Of a stretch of DNA of 64,000 nt, positions 32,702 to 41,723 are shown in pieces (position 1 is the first letter of the stretch; the number at the start of each line of letters is the position of its first letter). Source of the stretch: Myxococcota bacterium. Lineage in GTDB: Bacteria > Myxococcota_A > UBA9160 > UBA6930. The notes below the pieces were generated by a model. The model did not search any database and had not been told where the DNA came from. It saw nothing but the letters and a program-made list of their open reading frames with translations. Position numbers and translations under genes: made by a program. Location of the stretch: assembly GCA_028285625.1 (NCBI GenBank), contig JANQOX010000026.1:109748-173747 (forward strand), read 5' to 3'.

Positions 32702-34234
32702 TCAGGACAGAAGCCGTCCCAGGGGCGTTCCCCAGAGCAGGCGCATCAGGCGGCGCATCGTCTTGCTCTTTCGCGCCGTATACGGAAACCAGAGGAACTC
32801 GGACTTCGACCCGAACCGATCGACGACGATCGACTGGGCGTGGCAGTAGCCGCGCAGCCCGGTCTCCCCGTTGACCTGTCCGATGCCGCTGTCGCGCCGC
32901 CCCCCGAAGGGCGACTCGGTCACGCCGTAGGTGACCATGCAATCGTTGACGACGGCCGAGCCCGATGCCAGGCGTCGCGCCAGTCCGAGGCCCTTGCGCT
33001 TGTCGCGCGTCCAGACGTTGGCGTTGAGGCCATAGGAGGTGTCGTTGGCCAGGGCCAGCGCCTCGTCTTCGTCGCGCACGGCCATGATCGGCAGCACGGG
33101 GCCGAAGGTCTCCTCGCGCATCACGTCCATGTCGTGGGTGACGTCGGCCAGCACCGTGGGCTCGTAGTAGTGCCCTTCCCATTCGGGATTGCGGCGGCCG
33201 CCGCACAGCACGCGGGCGCCCTTGCGGCGCGCATCGGCCACGTGCGACTCGATGATGTCGAGCTGCGCGGGGTCGATCACGGCCCCCACGTCACTCTCGC
33301 CGCCCGGGCCCTGGCGCAGTTCGCCGGTCTTCTCGACCACCTTGCGCACGAAGGCGTCGGCGACCTCGTCCACCACGTAGACCCGCTCGGTCGAGGTGCA
33401 GACCTGCCCGCCGTTCGAGAAGGCACCGAAGACCGCCCCGGCCGAGGCGCGCTCGAGGTCGGCGTCGGCGCAGACCACCATCGGGTCCTTGCCCCCCAGT
33501 TCGAGGGTGCACGGCACCAGGCGTTCGGCGCAGGCCACCGCGATCTTGCGTCCGGTCGCCACGCTTCCGGTGAACGAGATCTTGTCCACGTCGGCGCCCA
33601 CCAGTGCGGCGCCGGTCTCGCCGTCGCCGGAGAGGCACTGGAACACGCCCTCGGGCAGCCCGGCGGCCTCGAACACCTCGGCCACCAGGCGGCCGGAGAA
33701 GGGGGTCACCTCCGACGGCTTGAGCAGCACGGCGTTGCCCGCCATCAGCGCCTGTGCACTCGGGTTCAGCGACAGGATGAACGGGAAGTTCCAGGGGGTG
33801 ATGATCCCGACCACGCCGAGCGGCTGATAGACGATGCGCAGCTTCTTCGTCTTGAGCAGGTGGAGCGGTACCGAGCGGTCGGCGAGCATGCCCTCTGCGC
33901 GCCGCGCGTAGAACTGCAGTGCGTCGCAGGAAGTCACGATCTCTGCGAGTGCCTCGGCGCGGGGCTTGCCGGTCTCGGCGATGATCGTGTCGACCAACTC
34001 TTCTTCGCGCGACAGCAACACGTCGATGGCGCGCTCGAGAAAGCGCCCGCGCTCGCGGAACGGCAGTTCGGCCCACGCCGTCTGTGCCTTGCGTGCGCGC
34101 TCGACGGCCGCGTGTACGTCGTCGGGCGTGGCGACGTCGATCTCGCCCACCGGCTCGAGCGTCGCCGGGCTGGCCACGCGCAGGCGTCGACGGTCTCCCG
34201 CTCGTTCCGCCTGGATCGCTTCGACGACCGCCAC
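32702..34234 (-). CDS. NAD(P)-dependent aldehyde dehydrogenase family protein
   Basis: Enzyme of 510 residues that oxidises aldehydes to acids. Cofactor and catalytic landmarks: the Rossmann entry GVVGIITPWNFPFILSLNPS, the nucleotide loop FTGSVATGRKIA, Glu in CTLELGGKDPMVV, and the nucleophile Cys279 in GGQVCTSTERVYVV. The closing motif EETFGPVLPIMAVRDEDEAL is typical. GTG at 34234 has GGAGGTGGAGG upstream; the frame before it is not coding. Its C-terminal 50 residues (SKTMRRLMRLLWGTPLGR) are basic and amphipathic, resembling membrane-associating tails of fatty aldehyde dehydrogenases. It may deal with aldehydes released by the lipid enzymes in the window, which is inference. Confidence 0.9.
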   Translation of the reverse strand: MAVVEAIQAERAGDRRRLRVASPATLEPVGEIDVATPDDVHAAVERARKAQTAWAELPFRERGRFLERAIDVLLSREEELVDTIIAETGKPRAEALAEIVTSCDALQFYARRAEGMLADRSVPLHLLKTKKLRIVYQPLGVVGIITPWNFPFILSLNPSAQALMAGNAVLLKPSEVTPFSGRLVAEVFEAAGLPEGVFQCLSGDGETGAALVGADVDKISFTGSVATGRKIAVACAERLVPCTLELGGKDPMVVCADADLERASAGAVFGAFSNGGQVCTSTERVYVVDEVADAFVRKVVEKTGELRQGPGGESDVGAVIDPAQLDIIESHVADARRKGARVLCGGRRNPEWEGHYYEPTVLADVTHDMDVMREETFGPVLPIMAVRDEDEALALANDTSYGLNANVWTRDKRKGLGLARRLASGSAVVNDCMVTYGVTESPFGGRRDSGIGQVNGETGLRGYCHAQSIVVDRFGSKSEFLWFPYTARKSKTMRRLMRLLWGTPLGRLLS

Positions 34235-34415
34235 CTGGCCTCCACCTCCCGCCGGTGGCCCACGTCGATCGTGGTGCCCGGGGGAACGGGGGCGAGGGTA
34301 CGAGAGCCCCGCGGGAAATGTCAATCAGGGGTTCGAGGAATCGCGCCGGCGGGCTCGAGCGACGGCTACGGGAAACCCCTCGGCGGGGCCCGGGACGGCC
34401 CCAGGGTCGGGCGGC

Positions 34416-34841
34416 CTAGGCGCCCTCGGGCTCGAGGCCGGCCACCCAGCGCAGGACGTCGGTCTCGGTCAGCAGGCCCGCCAGTTCATCGCCTTCGAGC
34501 ACCGGCAGGCAGCCGATCTTCTTCTCGGCCATGATCGCCGACGCCTCTTCGATGCTGGCATCCGGCTCGATCACGATGGGCGGGGTGGACATCACCCGGG
34601 AGATCTCCACGACGTGGAGGAACGCCCGGCGCTCGTCCTCGTGGTGCTGGGAGAGCCCCGAGAGCGAGGCGCGCAGCAGATCCCGCTCGGAGACGACGCC
34701 GACCAGCTTGCCGCCCTGGACCACGGGCATGTGCCGCACGTGACCCAGCGTCATGATATCTTCGACCGTCGACAGGCGTTCGCTGGCCGAGATGGTGATG
34801 AGCTTGGTCCGCATCACGTCGCGCACGAATCGCCCAGGCAT
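34416..34841 (-). CDS. Two-CBS-domain protein
   Basis: A stand-alone Bateman module of 141 residues. CBS1 runs from about residue 5 to 75 (VRDVMRTKLITISASERLST, GVVSERDLLRASLSGLSQHH) and CBS2 from 80 to 138 (MSTPPIVIEPDASIEEASAI, IGCLPVLEGDELAGLLTETD). Such proteins bind adenine nucleotides and tune enzymes or channels, or act as free sensors. ATG at 34841. It is divergent from the gene at 34904 and has no adjoining enzyme on its own transcript, so the partner is unknown. Confidence 0.9.
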   Translation of the reverse strand: MPGRFVRDVMRTKLITISASERLSTVEDIMTLGHVRHMPVVQGGKLVGVVSERDLLRASLSGLSQHHEDERRAFLHVVEISRVMSTPPIVIEPDASIEEASAIMAEKKIGCLPVLEGDELAGLLTETDVLRWVAGLEPEGA

Positions 34842-34903
34842 CAGGCCAGAGTCTACCGGTCGCGAAGCCGAAAGGGGGCGCGGACCGCAGGAGCAGACGA
34901 TCC

Positions 34904-35326
34904 ATGACGGCCCCTCCCCGAAAAGGCGCGCGCGGCGGCTCGAACGAGACCGGCTCGAACGACGACCCGCAAGGCCCCGGCGACGACGGGGGCTTCTTTC
35001 CCGAACTGCTCCGGCGCGGCCTCACCATGGGGTTCACCGGCCTGTTCATGACCGAGGAGGCCGTCCGCCGCGCGTTGGGCGATAGTGCGCCTCGCGAGTT
35101 CGTGGAGTTCATCGTCGAGCAGTCGGAGAAGACGCGAACCGAATTCGTCGACCGGATGGGTCGCGAGTTCGGGCGGGTCCTGACGGCGCTCGACCCCGTC
35201 GAGATCGGGCGGCGGCTGCTCGACGGGCGCACCATCGAAGTCACGGCGCGGGTGCGCCTGGTGCCGGAGTCGGGCAAGAAGACGGCGGAATCCCAACCGC
35301 CCGCAGAGAACGAGGAGAACGCTTGA
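34904..35326 (+). CDS. Small helical protein of unknown function (phasin-like character)
   Basis: Unrecognised 140-residue protein. The first 30 residues are polar and disordered (Gly, Asn, Asp). Residues 30-110 are amphipathic helix (VRRALGDSAPREFVEFIVEQ, SEKTRTEFVDRMGREFGRVL) of the sort seen in phasins and polyhydroxyalkanoate-associated regulators, and the tail is Glu/Pro-rich. There is no membrane segment. ATG at 34904 follows GGAGCAG. Its TGA overlaps the TTG of the next gene (TTGA), so it is coupled to a membrane protein. Confidence 0.6.
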   Translation: MTAPPRKGARGGSNETGSNDDPQGPGDDGGFFPELLRRGLTMGFTGLFMTEEAVRRALGDSAPREFVEFIVEQSEKTRTEFVDRMGREFGRVLTALDPVEIGRRLLDGRTIEVTARVRLVPESGKKTAESQPPAENEENA

Positions 35327-36633
35327 GCGCGACGAGTTCCGGCCCGGAGACGTCCACCGCATCGCCCTTCCGCTTCGTCGGTCCGATCCTTTCGGGGGTC
35401 TCGGTCGCCTGGGCGTGGCTGATGCACCAGGGGCTCGGACCCGACCTGGCCGGCAGCGAGTTCTCGCTGGTGCGGCCCTCGGGCTTCCTGATCGGCACCG
35501 CGGCGAGCCTGCCCATCGGCGAAGGGCCGATCGGCGCGCTGGCCATCGGGGCCATTCCGGCGCTCGTGCTGGCGGTCGCGGTCTTCGCCACCACCCGCTC
35601 CGGACTGGCGCGCGCGCTGTCGGTGATCTGCGTGATCGCCGCGGCCAGCTTCTCCTACTACGGCGTCCTGGCCAGCGGCGTCTGGGACTTCTTCAAGGAG
35701 CACTGGTCGGGGACGATGGTCACGTTCTCGATCGTGGTGGGCGGTGCGCTCTCCGCGGTGTTGCTGGCGCGCAGCTGGCGCAACGCGCACCCGGTGGTGC
35801 AGGTGGCCTGGTACCTGCCGCTGTTCATCGCGCTGGTGGTCTTCGAACGGAACGTCACCGGCACCAACCCGACCATGGCCTTCGCGATCTCCCCCTGGCC
35901 CGCGACCCAGGTGTTCGGCATGGAGACGATCGCCACGTGCATCGCCTTCGTGATCCTGGGCGTCGGCGCGGGGCTCTGGACCTTCGCGCGACTGATGGAG
36001 CGCCTGGGTTCGGCCGGGTCGCTCGCCGTGGGCGCCGTGGTGGGCGTGCTGGGCGCGCCGCTGGTGCTCTACCTCGGAAGCCTGATTCAGCTGCCCCCGA
36101 TCCGTGCCGGTCAGCTGCTGGTGCCGATCGCCATCGCCTGTGCGGTCACCCTGGTCGCAGCGGGGGCCACGCTGGTGGGCCAGCCGGCACGCCTGGCACA
36201 ACGAGCGCGGCTCTTCGTGGCCGGCGGCGTGCTGCTGCTGCTGCCCCTGTTCGTGGGTCAGGCGCTCACCCGTTGGGACTACGTCACCACCCGAGACGGT
36301 CGGGCGCAGATCGTGATCGATGCGCTGCACACGTACTTCGAGGAGAACGACGGCTACCCCGAGACCCTCGAGGATCTGGTGGAGACCGGGGCCCTCGAAG
36401 AGCTGCCCGAGCCGCGCATCGGCTTCTCGGCGATCCCGACCCAGGACGGCTTCGTCTACCAGAACTTCGGCAACAGCTACCTGCTCGAGTTCTGGGCGCC
36501 GCGCTGGATCCAGTGCGCCTACAACCCTCCCTACCAGTTCGACGACGAAGAGGAGCGGCAGGAGGCCATCGAAGCCGGCGAGGATGTGGGGGGCGCCTGG
36601 TCGTGCCCGAGCAACCCCCCGGAGCTCTGGTAG
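35323..36633 (+). CDS. Multi-pass membrane protein with pseudopilin-like C-terminal domain
   Basis: Unrecognised 436-residue protein. About nine hydrophobic helices lie between residues 18 and 310. After the last helix comes a soluble domain with AQIVIDALHTYFEENDGYPETLEDLVETG, which is the pattern found in type II secretion and type IV pseudopilins (A-L-x-x-Y-x-x-D-N-G-x-Y-P-x-x-L-x-x-L), then an aromatic-rich end with two Cys (IQCAYNPPYQF, AWSCPSNPP) that may pair. The TTG at 35323 has AGGAGAAC upstream and overlaps the previous stop. A role in the envelope is likely; nothing more can be said. Confidence 0.65.
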   Translation: MSATSSGPETSTASPFRFVGPILSGVSVAWAWLMHQGLGPDLAGSEFSLVRPSGFLIGTAASLPIGEGPIGALAIGAIPALVLAVAVFATTRSGLARALSVICVIAAASFSYYGVLASGVWDFFKEHWSGTMVTFSIVVGGALSAVLLARSWRNAHPVVQVAWYLPLFIALVVFERNVTGTNPTMAFAISPWPATQVFGMETIATCIAFVILGVGAGLWTFARLMERLGSAGSLAVGAVVGVLGAPLVLYLGSLIQLPPIRAGQLLVPIAIACAVTLVAAGATLVGQPARLAQRARLFVAGGVLLLLPLFVGQALTRWDYVTTRDGRAQIVIDALHTYFEENDGYPETLEDLVETGALEELPEPRIGFSAIPTQDGFVYQNFGNSYLLEFWAPRWIQCAYNPPYQFDDEEERQEAIEAGEDVGGAWSCPSNPPELW

Positions 36634-36666
36634 CTTCTCCAGCGTGAGCCCGTCCCCCACAGGAAC

Positions 36667-38004
36667 GTGAACCCGCCTCGCCCGCGATCGACGTCGCTGG
36701 CCGAACGAGCCCGCCGTGCGCGTCGCATCTCGCTCGTGTTCGGGCGGGTCTACCTGGGGACCAAGGCCCACCAGCTGCTCGAACGCACGCTGGGCCCGCC
36801 GGACATGGCCGAGCGCTGGGATGCCCATCATCGCGCCAGCGCCGAGGCGATCTACTCGGCGGCGATCGACCTGCGGGGCCTCATCCTCAAGGGGTGCCAG
36901 TTCCTGGGTTCGCGCGCGGACGTGCTGCCGCCCCCGTACGTGGAGATCCTCGGCCGGCTCCAGGACCGCGTCCCCGCCCACGGATTCTCGGTGGTGCGGC
37001 GCACCGTCGAGCGCGAACTCGGCGCGCCGCTCGAGGACGTGTTCTCCTGGATCGGCGAACGGCCCATCGCCGCGGCGAGCCTCGCCCAGGTTCACGAGGC
37101 GAAGCTGCACGACGGGCGTCACGTCGCGGTGAAGGTGCAGTACCCCGAGATCGACGGGCTCGTGCGCAGCGACCTGTCGAACCTTCGGGCACTGTTCCGC
37201 GCGGTGGGCGTGATCGAGAAGGACTTCGACCTGATGCCGCTCCTCGACGAGCTGGGCGCGTACCTGCCCCTCGAGCTCGACTTCGAGAACGAGGCGCGCA
37301 ACGCCGAGCGGGTGGCCGACTTCTTTGCCGACCGCGGCGACGTCGCCGTCCCCGAGATCGTGTGGGAGCACACGACGCGTCGCATCCTGGTGATGGAATT
37401 CGTCGAGGGCATCAAGATCAACGACGCCGAGGCGCTGCAGGCCGCGGGGGTCGACACCGAGAAGATCGCGACGCTCCTGGTAGAGGCCTTCTCCGAGCAG
37501 ATCCTCGTGCGCGGGTTCTTCCATGCCGACCCCCACCCGGGCAACCTGCTGGTGCAGCCCGAGGGCCCGCGGCTGGTGCTGCTCGACTTCGGCCTCGCGA
37601 AGGACCTGCCCGAGGGCTTCCACGCCGGCATGGTCGACTTCGTGTCGTCGCTGCTGCAGGGCCGCGTCGAGCTGATGGCCCATGCGCTCGGCGAACTCGG
37701 CTTCGAGACCCGCGACGGGGGCGACGAGGCGCTGCTCGAGATCGCCAAGGTGATCCTCCGCGTGGGCCAGGAGCTGCGCGAACGCAAGGGACTGCGACCC
37801 GAGACGGTCGAGGAACTCCGCCGGGAGATCCCGGAGCACGTGCGGCGCAACCCGATCGTGCGGATCCCCCACCACCTGGTGCTACTCGGTCGCGTGGTCG
37901 GCCTGCTCTCGGGCGTGAGCACCGCGCTCGGGGCGAACATCGACGTCGTGCAGACCCTGGCGCCGTTCGCCCTGCGCCGGGCCGCAGCCCCTCCGGGCCC
38001 GTAG
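36667..38004 (+). CDS. ABC1/AarF/UbiB-family atypical kinase
   Basis: Protein kinase-like ATPase of 445 residues, in the family that supports ubiquinone synthesis or lipid movement. Seen are the Ala-rich nucleotide loop AAASLAQVHEAKLHDGRHVA with the catalytic Lys in VAVKVQYPEI, the catalytic loop FFHADPHPGNLLVQ and the metal motif LLDFGLAKDL. The hallmark K-x-G-Q motif near the N-terminus reads K-G-C-Q (LILKGCQFLGSRADVLPPPY), with Cys replacing the usual Gly. There is no obvious C-terminal membrane pair. GTG at 36667 follows AGGAAC. It precedes a luciferase-like gene with no spacer (TAG-TTG). Confidence 0.88.
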   Translation: MNPPRPRSTSLAERARRARRISLVFGRVYLGTKAHQLLERTLGPPDMAERWDAHHRASAEAIYSAAIDLRGLILKGCQFLGSRADVLPPPYVEILGRLQDRVPAHGFSVVRRTVERELGAPLEDVFSWIGERPIAAASLAQVHEAKLHDGRHVAVKVQYPEIDGLVRSDLSNLRALFRAVGVIEKDFDLMPLLDELGAYLPLELDFENEARNAERVADFFADRGDVAVPEIVWEHTTRRILVMEFVEGIKINDAEALQAAGVDTEKIATLLVEAFSEQILVRGFFHADPHPGNLLVQPEGPRLVLLDFGLAKDLPEGFHAGMVDFVSSLLQGRVELMAHALGELGFETRDGGDEALLEIAKVILRVGQELRERKGLRPETVEELRREIPEHVRRNPIVRIPHHLVLLGRVVGLLSGVSTALGANIDVVQTLAPFALRRAAAPPGP

Positions 38005-38979
38005 TTGGCCGGGCTCGCCCTGGGCGTCGCCACTGGCGCTCCGGAATCTCCCGAGAGCTGGCCGAAGCTGCTCGCGTTGGCCGAGCGTGCCGACGCCCTG
38101 GGACTCCATTCGATCTGGCTCCCCGAGGGCCACTTCCGCGCGGGCGCCACGCCGTCACCGCTGCTGGTGCTCGCCGCCTTCGCCGCGCGAACGCGGCGCC
38201 TCCGGTTGGCGACGACTTCGGTGCTGGTGTCGATCCACCACCCGCTTCGCATCGCAGCCGACGTCGCCACGCTCGATCGCCTGTCGAAGGGGCGCGTGCT
38301 GCTGGGCCTCGGGCGCGGCTTCCAGCCGGCCACGTTTCGCGCCTTCGGGATGCAGGTGGCGGGCAAGCGCGACCGCTTCGACGAGGCACTCGATGCGATG
38401 CTGCGCGCCTGGTCCGGCGAGCCCTTTGCCCTGGACGGAGACCACTGGGTGGGCCAGGGCGAATCGTCGCTGGCCTCGGGGCTGGTTCCGATCCAGCGGC
38501 CGCACCCGCCGCTGGTCGTCGCGGCCTTCGGCCCCAAGGGCCTGCGGCAGGCGGCGCGGCGCGGCCTGCCCTACCTGGCCTCCCCGCTCGAGACCCTCGA
38601 CACCCTGGACGAGAACTACGCGCTCTGGCGCGAACACCACCAGGGCGAGGCCGACCCGCGCGCGCCCCAGGTGCCGGTGATGCGGACCGTGTTCATCGCG
38701 CCCGACGACGATCGCGCCCGGGCCGTACGCGACGCACTCGAACAGGACGGCTTGCGGATGCGCGCCACCGCCGGCCGCACCCCACCCGCCCTGGCCCGAG
38801 CCGCCGACGGCCGCACCGAAGACCGGGTGATCGTGGGCACGCGGGGCGAGGTGGCCGACACCATCGCGCGCTATCGCGAACGCCTGGGCATGGACCTGCT
38901 GGTGGCACGCACCGAGGTACCCGCCGCGACCCCCGCCGAGCGCACGGCGTCGCTCGAAGCCCTGGCCGAGCTGGTCTAG
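38005..38979 (+). CDS. Luciferase-like (LLM class) flavin/F420-dependent oxidoreductase
   Basis: TIM-barrel oxidoreductase of 324 residues. Landmarks are GLHSIWLPEGHFRAGATPSP, TSVLVSIHHPLRIAADVATL, the flavin pocket GRVLLGLGRGFQPATFRAFG and RPHPPLVVAAFGPKGLRQAA. It is shorter than the enzyme at 18747 and lacks its C-terminal extension; the two are paralogues of different subgroups. The TTG at 38005 immediately follows the upstream TAG. Its stop shares a CTAG tetramer with the convergent DUF4177 gene at 38976. The substrate is unknown. Confidence 0.85.
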   Translation: MAGLALGVATGAPESPESWPKLLALAERADALGLHSIWLPEGHFRAGATPSPLLVLAAFAARTRRLRLATTSVLVSIHHPLRIAADVATLDRLSKGRVLLGLGRGFQPATFRAFGMQVAGKRDRFDEALDAMLRAWSGEPFALDGDHWVGQGESSLASGLVPIQRPHPPLVVAAFGPKGLRQAARRGLPYLASPLETLDTLDENYALWREHHQGEADPRAPQVPVMRTVFIAPDDDRARAVRDALEQDGLRMRATAGRTPPALARAADGRTEDRVIVGTRGEVADTIARYRERLGMDLLVARTEVPAATPAERTASLEALAELV

Positions 38980-39158
38980 CCGCCCGATTCCTCGCGGGTG
39001 AACGTGACGAAGGCCATGGCCGGGCGCTTCGAGGAGTCGCGCATGGCGAACTGCATCATGTCGAGCTTCCAGCCCTGGGCGGTCCACTCGTTGAGGATCC
39101 GTTCGAGCTCGACGTCGCTCACGTCGCTCGTCTCCACCACCTTGTACTCGAGCGGCAC
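38976..39158 (-). CDS. DUF4177-type small protein
   Basis: A 60-residue protein (PLEYKVVETSDVSDVELERI, then LNEWTAQGWKLDMMQFAMRD) with the beta-alpha-beta-beta pattern of the DUF4177 family, in which a W.L stretch follows a helix that ends with Gly-Trp-Lys. Function is unknown. GTG at 39158 has a strong GGAGGAAAC before it. It lies 21 bp after the hemB stop, so it is the last gene of the heme operon, and its stop overlaps that of the convergent luciferase-like gene. Confidence 0.72.
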   Translation of the reverse strand: MPLEYKVVETSDVSDVELERILNEWTAQGWKLDMMQFAMRDSSKRPAMAFVTFTREESGG

Positions 39159-39179
39159 GCGTTTCCTCCGGCTCGGGGC

Positions 39180-40148
39180 CTAGAGCCCCGCCGCCAGTTC
39201 CTTGGCGGCGTAGGTCAGGATCAGGTCGGCGCCGGCGCGCTTGATGGCGACCGTCGCCTCGTGCATGGCGCGCTCGCCGTCGATCCAGCCGCGCTCGGCG
39301 GCGGCGTGGATCATCGCGTACTCCCCGGACACGTGGTACGCGGCGAGCGGTACGTCGAACTCCCGGCGCGCATCGGCGAGGACGTCGAGATACGGGAGCG
39401 CCGGCTTCACCATCAGGGCGTCGGCACCCTCTTCGAGGTCGAGGCGCATCTCGCGGAGGGCCTCACGACGGTTGGATGGGTCCATCTGATAGGCGCGGCG
39501 ATCGCCGAAGGCGGGCGTGCTCTCCGCGGCGTCGCGAAAGGGTCCGTAGTAGGCGCTCGCGTACTTGGCGGCGTACGCCAGGATCGGCACCTCTTCGTGG
39601 CCGCGGTCGTCGAGAAGCGTGCGGATCGCCCCCACCCGGCCGTCCATCATGTCCGAGGGCGCCACCACGTCGGCTCCGGCCGCCGCATGGGAGAGCGCCG
39701 TCTCGGCCAGGCGCGCGACCGAAGCGTCGTTGCGCACGTGCTCGCCGTCGAGCACGCCACAGTGGCCGTGGTCGGTGTACTCGCAGAGGCAGACGTCGGT
39801 GACGACACAGAGGTCCGGTGCGGCATTCTTGGCGGCCGCCACCGCGCGCTGCACGATGCCCGACGGCGCGTCGGCCCCCGAACCCCGCGCGTCCTTGTCG
39901 GCGGGAATCCCGAACAGGATCACGGCCGGGATGCCGAGGTCGGCCACGGCCTTGCATTCGTCGGCCAGTGCATCCACGGAGTGCCGGAAGACGCCGGGCA
40001 TCGACGCCACGGGCTCGCGCACGCCGCTTCCCTCGACCACGAACAGCGGCAGCACCAGGTCTTCGCGCGCGAGACGCGTCTCGCGAACCATGCGACGCAG
40101 GGTTTCCGTGCGCCGCAGCCGGCGCATGCGCGTCTTCGGGTAGCTCAT
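39180..40148 (-). CDS. hemB: Delta-aminolevulinic acid dehydratase (porphobilinogen synthase)
   Basis: Condenses two 5-aminolevulinate molecules to porphobilinogen, the second shared step of tetrapyrrole synthesis. The 322-residue protein has the Cys triad of the catalytic zinc (DVCLCEYTDHGHCG) and the two Schiff-base lysines in LAYAAKYASAYYGPFRDA and LMVKPALPYLDVLADARREF. The Asp/Cys-rich triad means a zinc-dependent, not magnesium-only, enzyme. ATG at 40148 overlaps the end of the cobA/hemD fusion as ATGA. It is the last enzyme gene of the hemA-hemC-cobA/hemD-hemB run. Confidence 0.96.
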   Translation of the reverse strand: MSYPKTRMRRLRRTETLRRMVRETRLAREDLVLPLFVVEGSGVREPVASMPGVFRHSVDALADECKAVADLGIPAVILFGIPADKDARGSGADAPSGIVQRAVAAAKNAAPDLCVVTDVCLCEYTDHGHCGVLDGEHVRNDASVARLAETALSHAAAGADVVAPSDMMDGRVGAIRTLLDDRGHEEVPILAYAAKYASAYYGPFRDAAESTPAFGDRRAYQMDPSNRREALREMRLDLEEGADALMVKPALPYLDVLADARREFDVPLAAYHVSGEYAMIHAAAERGWIDGERAMHEATVAIKRAGADLILTYAAKELAAGL

Positions 40149-41692
40149 CGCTTCTCCTCGCCGCCTGTTTTCTCGGCCGGGCGCCCTCGCGCCAGCGCCG
40201 CCACCAGCTCGCCGGTCCCCGCTGCTGCCAGCTCGTCGTCCACCTGGAGCCCCGCCTCGACCAGTGCCTCCGCGGTGATCGGCCCGATGGCCACGACGCG
40301 CATCTTCGTGCACGCGGCGCGGGCCTCCGGATCGAGCGCCGCGACGAAGCTGCGAACGGCCGACGGGCTGGCAAAGGTAAGCGCGTCGAAGGCCCCTTGC
40401 ACGAGGGCATCGCGCAGGGCCTCGGCGTCGAACGACGCAGCCCGGGTGCGATAGACGGGCTGGACATCGACCGCGGCGCCCGCCTCGCGAAGCCCGCGCG
40501 CGAGCTCTCCGCGCATGCGCTCGGCACCGGCGAGGAGGTAGCGTCGATCCGCGACCGGGCCTTGCGCCAGGATCGCCTCCAGCAGTCCGCCGGCGTCGGT
40601 GCGTCGCGCCTGCGTTCGGACGCGCAGTCCCGCCTCGCGCGCCGCCCGGGCGGTGGCAGGCCCCACGCAGGCCGCGTCGGGGGCCATCGCCATGTCGATC
40701 CCCGCCTCGGCCACCAGCGAGGCCCAGGCGCGCACGCCGTTCGCGCTGGTGAAGAGCAGCCCGTCGTAGCGGTCGAGGCCATAGACCGCAGCACCGAGAC
40801 CGGGTGCCGCGGGGAGCGGCTCGATCTCGATCATCGCCACCGCATGCGGCTCGGCGCCCGCACTGCGCAAGGCTCGGCACCAGTCCTCGGCGCCCCTGGG
40901 CTCGCGCGTGACCAGCACCCGCAGGCCGAGCAGGGGCAGCGCGTCCCGCCATGCGTCGTCTCGCAACGCCACCACGTCTCCCACCACGAGCACCGCGGGC
41001 GACCCGAGACCGGCGCGGGCGGCCTCGTCTGCGATCGCGCCGAGCGGCGCCTGCACGACGCGCTCATCGGACCGGGTCGCGTTCATCGCCACGAGCGCCG
41101 GGCGCTCGGCCGCAAGCCCCGCCTCGATCAGCCGCTCGGCGATCGCGCCCAGGTTGCGCATGCCCATCAGCACCACCAGGGTGTCCACCGACCGGCCCAG
41201 GGCGGCCCAGTCGGTCTCCGCGCGGGTTCGCGTCGGGTCCATGTGCCCCGTCACCACGGCAAAGGAGGTGGCGAAACGTCGGTCGGTGACCGGCACGCCG
41301 GCCGCAGCGGGCCCGGCCAGCGCCGAGCTGATGCCCGGGACGACCTCGACGGGGACCCCCGCATCGCGGCAGGCGGTCATCTCCTCGCCGCCGCGCCCGA
41401 ACACGAAGGGGTCGCCCCCCTTGAGCCGGACGACACGTTTTCCCTGGCGCGCACGCTCGACCAGCAGCGCGTCGATGTCCTCCTGCGTTCGTGCACGCGC
41501 GAGATGTCCGCGGCGGCCCACGTCGATGCGCTCGGCGTGGGCCGGCGCCAGCGCCAGCACCTCTTCGGAGACCAGCGCGTCGTGCACGACCACGTCGGCC
41601 TGAGCCAGCTCGTTCTGGCCCCGCACGGTGAGCAGGTCGGCCGCGCCTGGCCCGGCGCCCACCAGCACCACCCGGCCGCGTGCGGAGGTCAT
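40145..41692 (-). CDS. cobA-hemD: Uroporphyrinogen-III C-methyltransferase / uroporphyrinogen-III synthase fusion
   Basis: Bifunctional 515-residue protein. Residues 1-245 are a CobA/SUMT methyltransferase: VVLVGAGPGAADLLTVRG at the start, RLKGGDPFVFGRGGEEM for S-adenosylmethionine binding, and GIPVTDRR-like VPVTDRRFATSFAVVTGH. Residues 255-505 are HemD (LRVLVTREPRGAEDWCRALR, LLFTSANGVRAWASLVAEAG, ALTFASPSAVRSFVAALDPE). One chain thus closes the uroporphyrinogen ring and can methylate it to precorrin-2, splitting flux between heme and siroheme/cobalamin. ATG at 41692 lies 31 bp past the hemC stop. Such fusions are known in deltaproteobacteria and Firmicutes. Confidence 0.95.
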   Translation of the reverse strand: MTSARGRVVLVGAGPGAADLLTVRGQNELAQADVVVHDALVSEEVLALAPAHAERIDVGRRGHLARARTQEDIDALLVERARQGKRVVRLKGGDPFVFGRGGEEMTACRDAGVPVEVVPGISSALAGPAAAGVPVTDRRFATSFAVVTGHMDPTRTRAETDWAALGRSVDTLVVLMGMRNLGAIAERLIEAGLAAERPALVAMNATRSDERVVQAPLGAIADEAARAGLGSPAVLVVGDVVALRDDAWRDALPLLGLRVLVTREPRGAEDWCRALRSAGAEPHAVAMIEIEPLPAAPGLGAAVYGLDRYDGLLFTSANGVRAWASLVAEAGIDMAMAPDAACVGPATARAAREAGLRVRTQARRTDAGGLLEAILAQGPVADRRYLLAGAERMRGELARGLREAGAAVDVQPVYRTRAASFDAEALRDALVQGAFDALTFASPSAVRSFVAALDPEARAACTKMRVVAIGPITAEALVEAGLQVDDELAAAGTGELVAALARGRPAEKTGGEEKR

Positions 41693-41723
41693 CGCGCGCG
41701 CGCTTCGCTGCGGTGAGGTTCCA

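Noticed and set aside
34486..37875. 1129-codon open frame on the minus strand
   Set aside because: It lies antisense to four convincing plus-strand genes, has low-complexity His/Gln/Arg-rich sequence and no family features; it is a by-product of high GC codon use.
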